A stretch of 64,000 nt of DNA from Pollenia angustigena (Eukaryota > Arthropoda > Insecta > Diptera > Polleniidae): assembly GCA_930367215.1 (NCBI GenBank), contig OV884059.1:37501882-37565881 (forward strand). The letters run 5' to 3'. Positions 8,501-15,899 of the stretch are shown in pieces. The position numbers were made by a program, and so were the translations under genes. Below the pieces are notes generated by a model. The model was not told the DNA's origin, did no database searches, and saw only the letters and a list, made by a program, of their open reading frames with translations. Numbering within the stretch: the stretch's first letter is position 1; every line of letters begins with the position of its first letter.

Positions 8501-10870
8501 ACTACTAAAACCTTAGGAATCAAGTGGAATGCACTTACTGATTCGTTTACTTACTCATTTAACCCAATTCCTCAATCACCTAAGGTTTCTAAACGCTCAA
8601 TACTCTCAGCAGTGGCTAAATTATTCGACCCAGCAGGTTGGCTAAATCCTGTTATAATAAGAGCCAAAATGTTATTACAACAACTTTGGTTAGAAGGTCT
8701 TGACTGGGATCAGAATGTTAGCGCAGAGTCGCTCGAAAAATGGAGCTCTTTGTTATCTGACCTTCCTCACATAGAAAGGATTGTTATTCCGAGATGGATA
8801 CAATATACGCCCGATGACATTATACAGGTCCATGGCTTTTCCGATGCTTCTAAGCAGGCATATTGTGCTGCGGTTTATGTAAGGAGCCAAACTAAAAATA
8901 ACGTCGTATTCTCAAATCTGCTAGTAGCTAAAAGCAAGGTTGCTCCTCTACAAACTGTTTGTTTGCCACGGCTCGAACTCAACGGAGCCGTTCTATTAGC
9001 TAATTTAGTTAATCTGGTATTAAATTCTCTTAATCTAAACGAATCGGAAGTTATACTATGGACTGATTCAACGATAGTCTTAAGTTGGTTATCAAAACCC
9101 CCAGTGACATGGGAAACTTACGTAGCCAATCGTATATCGCAAATCCACCGATTAGTGCCAAAATCAACATGGCGTCATATTCCGTCTCATGACAACCCGG
9201 CTGATATCGGTACTCGTGGATGCAGACCACAAGATTTGATTAACAATCCACTATGGTGGCAGGGACCTCCGTGGCTCATTAATCCATCATCAGAATGGCC
9301 CGCCATAGCTCAAATACCTCATTCACAACACTCATTAGCAGTCACATTAACTCCCGTTAAAACCGTCGACATTTTAAATGAATTTTCCTCATATCACAAA
9401 GCGTTACGAGTTTTGTGTTACATTTTTCGTTTCTTCAAGAAAAGTTTGTCAAAGCTTAGACCCCACCAAAATTATACTTCTCTAAATATCTCCCAAAACG
9501 AAGTACAATTCGTTAAGAATAGATTAATTATTCTTGCTCAGAAACGCGCTTATGAATCAGAGTATTTGTGTATTTATAACTCCCAACCAATACCTAATAA
9601 AAGCTCTCTCAAAACATTAAACCCATTTCTCGATTCTAATAAGATACTGCGAGTTAATGGACGTTTATCAGAATCGTCTCTTCCGTATAACGAACGATTC
9701 CCTGTAATCTTACCCGGAAACGCGCGACTCTGCCATTTATACTTAACCCATCTGCATTTGGTTTTATTTCATGCCGAATGCAATCAAATGTGCCGAATGG
9801 CTCAGACGGAATTTTACATATCCCGTTTAAAACCTCGTGTCAAGAAGATTATTCATCACTGTAAGACTTGCATCATACTTAAACAAAAAAATTGCGCTCA
9901 AATAATGGCGCCATTACCTCCCGATAGATGTAATCTCTCGGTGCCGTTCCAAACCACCGGTATTGATTTTGCAGGTCCGTTCGACCTAAAAACGTCTACA
10001 CTGCGAAATGCCCCTTACACCAAAGCCTATGTCTCTGTTTTTGTTTGTTTTAGCACTAAAGCCATACATCTCGAAGCATGTTCTGACTTATCCACAGCAG
10101 CGTTTCGAGCGGCATTCGCTCGCTTTATCGGGAGGCGGGGCCTCCCACACAGGATAGTGTCGGATAATGGTCGCAATTTTCTAGGTGCTAGCAGAGTATT
10201 AAATAGAGAATTCAAGTCATTTTTAAAGTCGGCCTCAGACGATATATCCCAAAAATATGTTACTCAGGGATTCGAGTGGAGTTTTATTCCACCGCACGCG
10301 CCACACATGGGTGGCCTATGGGAAGCGGCAGTTAAAAGCTTTAAGTTTCACCTTAAACGAATTGCTGGGGCACATAAATTCAATTTTGAAGAGTTTACCA
10401 CTGTACTCGCTAGTATAGAGGGAGTTCTAAATTCACGCCCAATCTCAGCAGTTTCACAAGATCCCACTGATTTAACTGTGCTCACCCCGGGGCACTTTCT
10501 GACAGGTAAACCTATAATGGCATTTCCATCCCCACCATCAGAAAAATTATCACTTACAAACAGATGGGAAAAACTTAAAGCGCTTTACCAACAATTTGCG
10601 GTTCGGTGGAAACAAGATTATTTAAAAACGCTACACAAGAGATATAAGTGGAAAGCAGCCACTTCCGATCTTAATTCGGGCGACCTAGTCGTAGTAATCG
10701 ATGACTTACTTCCCCCTTCAGAATGGCGGCTTGGTCGAATATTAAGAACCTATAAGGGCTCAGATGCCCACGTAAGAGTAGCTGATGTAAAAATCTCCAC
10801 AGGGGTCATAACACGACCCATAGTAAAACTTTGTCATTTACCATTTTTAAACGGAACTGATTCTCTATGA
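5597..10870 (+). CDS. BEL/Pao Gag-Pol polyprotein
   Basis: 1757 residues without interruption. Approximate order: DUF1759-type Gag core (130-290); three zinc knuckles (CKVC..H..C at 341, CNNC..H..C at 375, CFKC..HH..H at 394); A17/DUF1758 aspartic protease with DPGS at 493-496; Pao reverse transcriptase with Asp 829 (FSGD) and YVDD at 905-908; RNase H with FSDAS (Asp 1083), LPRLEL and WTDST; H2C2 zinc-binding region (about 1385-1430, ending HHCKTC); integrase core with Asp 1457 (GIDFAGP), Asp 1523 (VSDNGRNF) and Glu 1576 (GGLWEAA); DUF5641-like C-terminus (about 1665-1750). All catalytic residues I can place are present. Gag and Pol share one frame, as in many BEL/Pao elements. It would act in cytoplasmic particles and, for integration, in the nucleus. 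Confidence 0.95.
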   Translation: MPNINESQSFNEDKFLFDSDHLLTFCSSFSNLEIQEQTDSMLETKLSDLENRWKKLEVSYETLMLSTVSKETKENSKENFHACAETFHACRANIMDILKITRITQSAQTISSRMSLPLQNYPLQSPAMQIKLPPCDTEIFEGSYEKWPSFRDMFTAVYINGTNCPPVVKLFHLRNKTINEAGAIVKRYPLCDDSFEIAWNALKARYENKRVLVDHQLQILFNIPIATSENSKTLQKIHSTVTDVLQTLKTLNVNTDNCDFFIVYLVCSKLPNETLALWEQSLKSHRDLLKWSQLEEFLIDRYEAVERISNMQITRDRLSLPNTAQTRIQSYASQENLNTSPCKVCNETHNLRACQKFKRFTVQQRIDFVAANKICNNCLSPNHLKANCPSKNTCFKCKMNHHTSLHLVKANNSQNVTNASNPLQFLPNQTVHDRVDTQNTNRTDFQTPTTSRQAQNPNVQANVSVNSEFILLRTALVHIEHMGELFTVRALIDPGSQRTFLSERIKNRLQLPTQNAHVDVVGIGGQVQTATKECNLVLFAKKTNQRFSISAIILPKVTKHIPSVSFEVSKTELKDLDLADPTFNESSQIDLILGNDTERFINIDGIKKNICGLASAYNTIFGWVLSGPVSGHPVKSFTTSVVPSESSILNDLLRKFWEQEELPSPKHMSKDDQYCEELYTQTTKRNEDGKYVVRLPFKKEFPSSVYLHSSRILALGQYARMKQSLSKNPELQTQYKAVLEEYISLKHMEKTTFREICIDNKYFSFYLPHHAVVRPEHKTTKVRVVFNASRKTKSGFSLNDILHTGPTLQQDLMTIILNWRKYRYVFSGDIQKMYRQILVHPEDRPFQRILFQEENNSYFNDYQLNTVTFGVNCAPFLAIRTLLQLATDSETQFPNAAYILRNETYVDDILSGGHSIEAAFKAQTELILTLKSAGFPLKKITANNAQLLSKIPPEDLYDSDFLRFQEASTTKTLGIKWNALTDSFTYSFNPIPQSPKVSKRSILSAVAKLFDPAGWLNPVIIRAKMLLQQLWLEGLDWDQNVSAESLEKWSSLLSDLPHIERIVIPRWIQYTPDDIIQVHGFSDASKQAYCAAVYVRSQTKNNVVFSNLLVAKSKVAPLQTVCLPRLELNGAVLLANLVNLVLNSLNLNESEVILWTDSTIVLSWLSKPPVTWETYVANRISQIHRLVPKSTWRHIPSHDNPADIGTRGCRPQDLINNPLWWQGPPWLINPSSEWPAIAQIPHSQHSLAVTLTPVKTVDILNEFSSYHKALRVLCYIFRFFKKSLSKLRPHQNYTSLNISQNEVQFVKNRLIILAQKRAYESEYLCIYNSQPIPNKSSLKTLNPFLDSNKILRVNGRLSESSLPYNERFPVILPGNARLCHLYLTHLHLVLFHAECNQMCRMAQTEFYISRLKPRVKKIIHHCKTCIILKQKNCAQIMAPLPPDRCNLSVPFQTTGIDFAGPFDLKTSTLRNAPYTKAYVSVFVCFSTKAIHLEACSDLSTAAFRAAFARFIGRRGLPHRIVSDNGRNFLGASRVLNREFKSFLKSASDDISQKYVTQGFEWSFIPPHAPHMGGLWEAAVKSFKFHLKRIAGAHKFNFEEFTTVLASIEGVLNSRPISAVSQDPTDLTVLTPGHFLTGKPIMAFPSPPSEKLSLTNRWEKLKALYQQFAVRWKQDYLKTLHKRYKWKAATSDLNSGDLVVVIDDLLPPSEWRLGRILRTYKGSDAHVRVADVKISTGVITRPIVKLCHLPFLNGTDSL

Positions 10871-10964
10871 CAAAACTTTTTTCAATTCCCACACACAAAA
10901 TTAACTCACCAATTAACACATCATAGCATTTTCAATCCATAATTTCACTCACTAACTCAACTTT

Positions 10965-11009
10965 TTGTGTTTCTTTTCTTTTGTTTTCTTTTCTCTTATC
11001 TTTTTACAG
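10965..11009 (+). promoter_or_regulatory. Strong candidate 3' splice acceptor before the accessory ORF
   Basis: A long T/C-rich tract (TTTCTTTTCTTTTGTTTTC...TCTTTTTACAG) ends in AG at 11008-11009, 94 bases after the last base of the gag-pol ORF track at 10870 plus stop region. This is a textbook acceptor, placed where a spliced subgenomic mRNA would begin its second exon. Confidence 0.65.
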
Positions 11010-11487
11010 AAGACAACACCGTAACCGTAACCCAGACATCCATCAATGCAAGGTGTGCAGGCAATTTCATGCTTTAAGGTTCTGCCGAGAGTTCTTAAAA
11101 ATGGCGGTGAAGGAAAGAATTCGTGTCGTCCATCGCCATCACTATTGTGAAAATTGTTTAGCCAGGAGTCATGACCTGAGGGCCTGTTTATCATCCAATA
11201 CGTGTCGCAAGTGTGATCGACATCATCACTCCCTTTTACATCCGAATCACAGCCGAAAAAATGACTTACGCGCAACAATAAACAGTCGTAGCAACAGAAA
11301 AGGACGTAAAAACAGGCCTAATAACAATCAACAACCTACTTCTAGTACCCAGCCAACAACTGCTCAACAAAGTTCAACTGTTTTAGATCAGCAAGTCATC
11401 TCTGAAGCCATCCGCTCCCTTGCACAGGTGCTCTGTGTCCAGCCCAGCGTCAAGGTTGCACAAGTGCAAGGGGGGCGGCATGTTTAA
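11010..11487 (+). CDS. BEL/Pao accessory zinc-knuckle protein, probably expressed by splicing
   Basis: About 158 residues downstream of the acceptor. It carries three zinc-binding motifs: CKVC-x3-H-x4-C, CENC-x4-H-x4-C and CRKC followed by a His cluster. Order and spacing match the Gag zinc-knuckle triplet of the same element, so it looks like a diverged duplicate of a nucleocapsid region. A basic Arg/Asn/Gln/Ser/Thr-rich linker follows (NRKGRKNRPNNNQQPTSSTQ), then a short hydrophobic segment. No signal peptide or membrane segment is seen, so it is not a usual envelope protein. The first in-frame ATG is at 11101, after the first knuckle; the phase-matched donor at 3417 would instead supply a start. 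The TAA lies in the 3' LTR (11485-11487). RNA or DNA binding is inferred from the knuckles. Confidence 0.6.
11466..11480 (+). other. Candidate polypurine tract
   Basis: GCAAGGGGGGCGGCA directly before the 3' LTR, the expected position of the plus-strand primer. It also encodes the last residues of the accessory ORF. Confidence 0.65.
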
Positions 11488-12080
11488 AATCAATTATTTT
11501 AAACAATAATTTCATTTTTTTTGTACTTTTTTGCTCATATATTTGAATTCCAATGTCTTAAAATTTGTGTAACTTTAGACATAAATGTCATAACAGCAAA
11601 TGTAACGATTAATCCTTTTCGTAACTATTGTGAATTTTTATTAACGTTAACGCCTAACAAGTTAAAACTGCTATACATTGTATTACAATAATGAAAACCT
11701 AAGTTAGTTAGTTAGAAAAAAGAAAATGAAGACTCACTTCTTTTTAGAACCTACAACTGAACGGTGAGCAACTCAAATAAAATATACCCATATTTTGAAT
11801 TCTAAACCTAAACTCTTTTTATTTAAACCCATTACTCAACTTTATCTACCGCTTTTATAATTTCTCATCCTGGTGAGGAATTATAAAAACATTGAGACAA
11901 AGTAAAGCCAGCAAATTCCCCAAACCAGCGACCTTAAAAGCAAGCTACGGGTTTGTCTATCCTTCTCACGTATTAAGGTGCAACCTCAAGTGTCTACCTA
12001 CAGTCCACTCTTCATCATCTAACACCTAAATACCCCAACCCTCTAAATAAGCCCTGGTTTGCAGCAAACTACTTTGTTCA
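11481..12080 (+). repeat. BEL/Pao 3' LTR
   Basis: 600-bp copy of 2555-3154, with no difference found by eye. It supplies the stop codon of the accessory ORF. Confidence 0.95.
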
Positions 12081-12085
12081 CAGAG
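12081..12085 (+). repeat. Right target-site duplication of BEL/Pao (CAGAG)
   Basis: Matches 2550-2554. Here it also forms part of a Gln-Ser codon pair of the interrupted protease gene. Confidence 0.9.
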
Positions 12086-12248
12086 TGAAACTTCAATTTT
12101 ATGTGGTGTTTATTGTTGTGTATTTATTTATTTAAGATGTAAAAACATAAGTTTTAATAAAATTTTAAAATTGTTTAATTATTTCAATTTAAATTATAAT
12201 GATATTTTAGTTTTAAGTTTATTTAAGTATATATTTAAGAATTTTTAA
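12081..12248 (+). pseudogene. Polinton adenain-like cysteine protease, 3' part
   Basis: An open frame continues the protease on the far side of the BEL/Pao element. It has the nucleophile motif LCGVYC with a second Cys and an aromatic/aliphatic stretch, then LRCKN, SFNKIL and an NYNDILV segment, ending at TAA 12246-12248. The CGxYC motif is the recognised active-site Cys context of adenain-type proteases. It has no start of its own. Confidence 0.7.
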
Positions 12249-12267
12249 AAAATATAAAAAAATAAAG

Positions 12268-12486
12268 TTATTGTTTTTCTTCCACGATTCTTGTCGCCTC
12301 TAAAAGGATTTCATCCATACCATCGTACAGGTGCCATATCGGTGGTATTGATCTTAAAACATCGTCATGCCCGTCATAAAGCGCTAGGAATATTTTTAAA
12401 TCTATTGGCGGTAATATAAGCACTTCTGTTACATTAATTCTGTCTGTTCTGTTTTTTAGGTTAATATGATTTCTTTGATTATTCAT
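12268..12486 (-). CDS. Hypothetical protein, probably of the Polinton
   Basis: 72 residues on the minus strand, converging on the protease gene with a 19-bp gap. The protein is mixed, with a hydrophobic middle (VLILPPIDLKIFLALYDG) and an acidic C-terminus. No family was recognised. Support is its intact ATG-to-stop frame in very AT-rich DNA and its compact convergent placement. Confidence 0.4.
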   Translation of the reverse strand: MNNQRNHINLKNRTDRINVTEVLILPPIDLKIFLALYDGHDDVLRSIPPIWHLYDGMDEILLEATRIVEEKQ

Positions 12487-12562
12487 TGTTAATAGATAGT
12501 TGCCAAATAAGAGATTTGTTTCTTTTTAATCATAAGTTTTTAATTTTTTTTTTTTTTACTAA

Positions 12563-12852
12563 TAAAAGTTCATTAACTCATAATTTAAAATGAAACAAAC
12601 ATTCAAGGTTAATTCTTAAACATAAAAAAAAATGCTACGATGGCATTTTTTCACAAATGAAAACTCTATTAGCTCATAATTTAATTTTTTACCATAACGA
12701 GAAGTTTATTAGCTTATATTTTAACGTGAAGCACACATTCAAGGTTAATTTTTAAACTTTAAAATTCATACGATTGCACTTTTTACCCTAACGAAAAGTT
12801 AATTGGCTCATAATTTAATGTGAAGCAAATATTCAAGGTTAATTTTTAAACT
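12563..12852 (+). repeat. Tandem repeat of about 90 bp, four degraded copies
   Basis: The theme AAAAGTTNATTAGCTCATAATTTAA ... ATTCAAGGTTAATTTTTAAAC begins near 12565, 12659, 12700 and 12792; the second copy is partial. It lies between small Polinton genes. Confidence 0.6.
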
Positions 12853-13030
12853 GTCCACAATAACAATTGTGTATTTATTTGTTAACAGAATGTTCTAAAA
12901 AGTTCAATAACCATAGATCAGTTTTCAAAATATGCTTTGAAAAACATTAAATATATATACCAAAATAAAAACAAAAAAATAAATATATGTTTTACGAGGT
13001 ATTTTCAAAAGATGTTTTATTTAATTAAAA

Positions 13031-13366
13031 ATGGAAAGTGTAAAATTAACTTGTGAATTTTGTGAGCACATAACTTTTGCAAACAAATTTAATAAGAAAA
13101 GGCACTTTATGCGCCTGCATAATTTCAGTGTTAAGAAGTCCAAATTTTATAAAAGTCCTTCAGCTATCAAGGAAAAAAGGCGGGAGGATGTTAGTGAAGA
13201 GACTCCTGCCTACATCAGAGAATTTATGGAGGAGGATGACTTCTTTTTATCGGAATTAAAGGAGGATGACGATTTTATAAGAGAATTTATGGAGGAGGAT
13301 GACTTATTTTTATTAGAAATAAAGGAGGAGGACTTTAAATTTTTTAAATGTAAAATTATTTTTTAA
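13031..13366 (+). CDS. Small C2H2 zinc-finger protein with acidic repeats
   Basis: 111 residues. Residues 9-31 form one zinc finger: C-x2-C, then His 13 residues after the second Cys and another His five later. A basic Lys-rich segment follows, and the C-terminal half has two copies of a phrase near IREFMEEDD followed by an acidic leucine segment. A single finger, a basic patch and an acidic tail suggest a DNA-binding regulator, but no family was recognised. It lies within the presumed Polinton, so it may be an element gene of unknown role. Confidence 0.5.
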   Translation: MESVKLTCEFCEHITFANKFNKKRHFMRLHNFSVKKSKFYKSPSAIKEKRREDVSEETPAYIREFMEEDDFFLSELKEDDDFIREFMEEDDLFLLEIKEEDFKFFKCKIIF

Positions 13367-13451
13367 TAAGAGTAATAAAAATGAAAAAAAAAATTTTTGT
13401 TTTTTTGTTTTATTATATTTTCTTTATTGTAAGGATTTTTTTTTTCAGAGT

Positions 13452-13706
13452 TTAGGAATAAATAATTGTCCAAACTTTATCATTCATTTGAGTTAAGTAT
13501 GGATCCTCCTTGTTTAAAAATTTCATCATTCTATTGGGGAGATAAAACCATTTATTGTCATCTAAATTGGCAATGACTTTAAGACCATATTGTGTTTCTT
13601 TCCATTCAAAATTCACAATTTTCAAAGATTGGTTTAAAGGTATATCATCTATTCTAATATACTCAGGCTTAATACCTTGGGCAATATTCACAATTTTTTT
13701 ATACAT
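13452..13706 (-). CDS. Small Polinton-type protein with a 5' microintron
   Basis: 84 residues from ATG 13706. The pattern of a TQYGLKVIANL strand followed by WFYLPNRMMKFL resembles small proteins often found in Maverick-like elements of insects (yTrYG ... LPxR), whose function I do not know. Directly upstream on the minus strand is a 66-bp intron, 13772 to 13707, with donor GTAAGC and acceptor TTTGTTTTCAG. The preceding exon ends in ATG, so splicing places two Met codons together at the start. Confidence 0.5.
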   Translation of the reverse strand: MYKKIVNIAQGIKPEYIRIDDIPLNQSLKIVNFEWKETQYGLKVIANLDDNKWFYLPNRMMKFLNKEDPYLTQMNDKVWTIIYS

Positions 13707-14058
13707 CTGAAAACAAACAAGAAAAAAATAATAAATAATTTAATATACCTTTATTATGTACGAAATGCTTACCATTTTTATTAAGTTTCCTTTAAAGTGG
13801 CAATTAGAATAATGATGTGGAATATAATCCCTAAGCCTTTTTATATTAATGGCAAACTTTCAAATTGAGTTAAATCTTATTTTAAAATACTCAAACAATT
13901 TTATTCATGCATATTTTTTAAATTTCTCTTCATTGAAGAAAATATAAGGTGATCAACTTAATATTACTCTCTTTTTTATTGAAAAATACTCAAACAAAAA
14001 ATTCTTTATTTTTGTTTATATTCAAAATTCCTCCTTATGGAAAATGCATCGGGAGCAA

Positions 14059-14225
14059 AAACAGGCAGAATTTTTGCTGCTTTGAATGAAAAAAAGCAAA
14101 ATGCTCCCTCTGTGGTATATGGGAAAAAACGAATGGGGAAGCAGAATTTTTGCTGCTTTCAATGAAAAGCAAAATGCTCCCTCTGTGGTATATGGGGAAA
14201 AAATGCTGCAAAAATGCTGCCTCCC
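14059..14225 (+). repeat. Direct repeat with GC-containing core
   Basis: The phrase GCAGAATTTTTGCTGCTTT ... GCAAAATGCTCCCTCTGTGG then TATATGGG occurs twice, starting near 14066 and 14141. A shorter third echo (ATGCTGCAAAAATGCTGC) follows. The ORFs called on both strands here are by-products of the repeat. Confidence 0.7.
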
Positions 14226-14235
14226 CATTTCCCTA

Positions 14236-14811
14236 CTACTGAAATTAATACTCGGTACTTGCGACAACCTCGAAACTTGCACCGACCCCAGTTTTCATTA
14301 CGTGCAAGAATCCAGTTTCTACTATACTTCATTCTCATCAAACTAATCACACAAGGCGATTTTAAAAAAATCCATACTAATCCTTTCCATTTTATCAAAT
14401 CTATCCATTATATTATTATTTTAATATTAACAATTCTTATAAATTCTATTCAGTTCTCACATAATTTTATTCATTCTATATACAACCTTAACCAGTAACT
14501 CATATTTATATATACAGTTTTTTCAAACGACTTTTGAAAACATATTTTGATTTTTACTTGTCTACTATATTAAAAAATAATCTATAAACTTAAATGAAAA
14601 TTTAGGTTTATATTAAGTAATTTGATTATACGCTGAGATACGCTAATGGTTGTTTTACCTTAAATTTATATATTGGACAGAAAGTTACATCTGAATGTAG
14701 TGTTTCGGTAAGAATGTCTCTATATTACTTTAAATCAGGTTTCTTATAATACAAAGTTTTTGAATGAAATATTAACAACCCTAATGTTAATTTCAATCTA
14801 ATTTCATTTAA

Positions 14812-14855
<44 letters not shown>
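14236..14855 (+). repeat. Left arm of a fold-back (inverted) repeat
   Basis: About 600 bp whose reverse complement appears twice to the right, near 19050-19500 and 20190-20715. Examples: CGGTACTTGCGACAACCTCG and TTTTCATTACGTGCAAGAATC here, inverted near 20650-20705. It ends in an (AT)n run at 14818-14851. Confidence 0.75.
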
Positions 14856-14859
<4 letters not shown>

Positions 14860-15355
14860 GAGCAATTCCATATGAAAGCGATCACCTTTTGGACGACCCC
14901 TCTCCGATTATAAAATAAATAGTCTCAATCGATTACCCAGCAAAAAATAATGTACCTACATATTTTTTTTTTTTTTTATAGTGACTGGTTTAGTGGTGGT
15001 GTACACCACTGTCATGTGACTAAAGCGATCGCAACGAGTGATAGCTCGTTGGAAAGGTATTGAATCAGGCTTTAATTGAAAAATAAAATTTTCCTAATTT
15101 TTCTTAGAAATTTACCTTTAAATTTTCCCATGAAAATTAAATTTTCCGATTTTCCACAGAAGCTCCTAAATTTTCCGGCAAATTTTTTTTTTTTTGGATT
15201 CCTCATAATTTTTGCTTTAAGAATCAGCAATAAAAAAAATGGGCCCCGACTCCTTGTTTGGACAGGAGAAGAGCATTTAAGAGACCACCTTGTTAAAAAT
15301 ACATTTTAAAAATTATTTTACAGTTAAAAATACATTTATGAAGAAAAAATCAATT
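14860..15355 (+). repeat. Left TIR of the Sola-like element
   Basis: Pairs with 18014-18570 inverted over nearly its whole length, including GTGGTGTACACCAC and GGGCCCCGACTCCTTGTTTG. It contains a partial TA-rich hairpin potential of its own. Confidence 0.8.
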
Positions 15356-15480
15356 TTTTTTTAAGAGCCCCAAGTTGAGTGTGTAGTGAATATGGTCTGC
15401 CTGCCTTCACAAGATCGGCCATAAATCCATGGATAATAGCAGCAGTGGCATGTAATGGCACACCAAACCCGACTGAGGCT

Positions 15481-15646
15481 ACAGGTCATAAAATGTTTTG
15501 TAAATTTTTTAAATTACCAGGTAATAAATATTTCGCCTAAAATGACACGTGCAGAAACAAGTCACAAAACACGGATTTTCCATAAATATGGCGAAATATT
15601 TATTACCTGGTAATTTAAAAAATTTGCAAAACATTTTATGACCTGT
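15481..15646. repeat. 166-bp near-perfect palindrome (MITE-like)
   Basis: 57-bp arms starting ACAGGTCATAAAATGTTTTG with one visible mismatch and a 50-bp loop. A third partial copy of the arm (ACATTTTATGACCAGTAG) lies at 15689-15706. It sits inside the transposon, upstream of its gene. Confidence 0.8.
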
Positions 15647-15899
15647 GGTCGGCTTATTGGCAGTAAACAATTAAGTCCCTCTTTAAAAAACATTTTATGA
15701 CCAGTAGTTCACGCAAATTTTCCTATTAAAGAAAAGCAAATATCGCTTATTTTTTTTTACCTATTTTTTACCAAAAAATAAATATAAATACTTCACACAC
15801 TCTGAGTCAAATTTCAGTTGAATACTAAACGTGAAAGTGTTAAAGTGTTTTTTTTTTTGTAAAATAAAGAGTGAAGCTGTAAAGACAATTTAAAGTAAA

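Larger units (their letters stand above)
2555..12080 (+). mobile_element. BEL/Pao LTR retrotransposon, apparently full-length and young
   Basis: A 9,526-bp element with 600-bp direct LTRs starting TGTTTAAAAT and ending TTTGTTCA, flanked by CAGAG. By eye I see no difference between the LTRs, so insertion is recent. The inside holds a 2.4-kb leader, one uninterrupted Gag-Pol ORF, a second zinc-knuckle ORF in the position where some BEL/Pao elements and retroviruses carry env, and a purine-rich tract before the 3' LTR. It lies inside the Polinton protease gene in the same direction. No membrane-anchored envelope protein is seen. Confidence 0.95.

Noticed and set aside
10952..11278. 108-residue minus-strand ORF opposite the accessory gene
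   Set aside because: Antisense of the zinc-knuckle coding region, with no family features; the plus strand has clear motifs and a splice acceptor.
14022..14498. Four overlapping ORFs on both strands
   Set aside because: Created by the direct repeats and the fold-back arm; similar short peptides repeat because the DNA repeats.
15076..15309. 77-residue ORF, mirrored at 18086-18289
   Set aside because: It is the transposon TIR read in both copies, not a gene.
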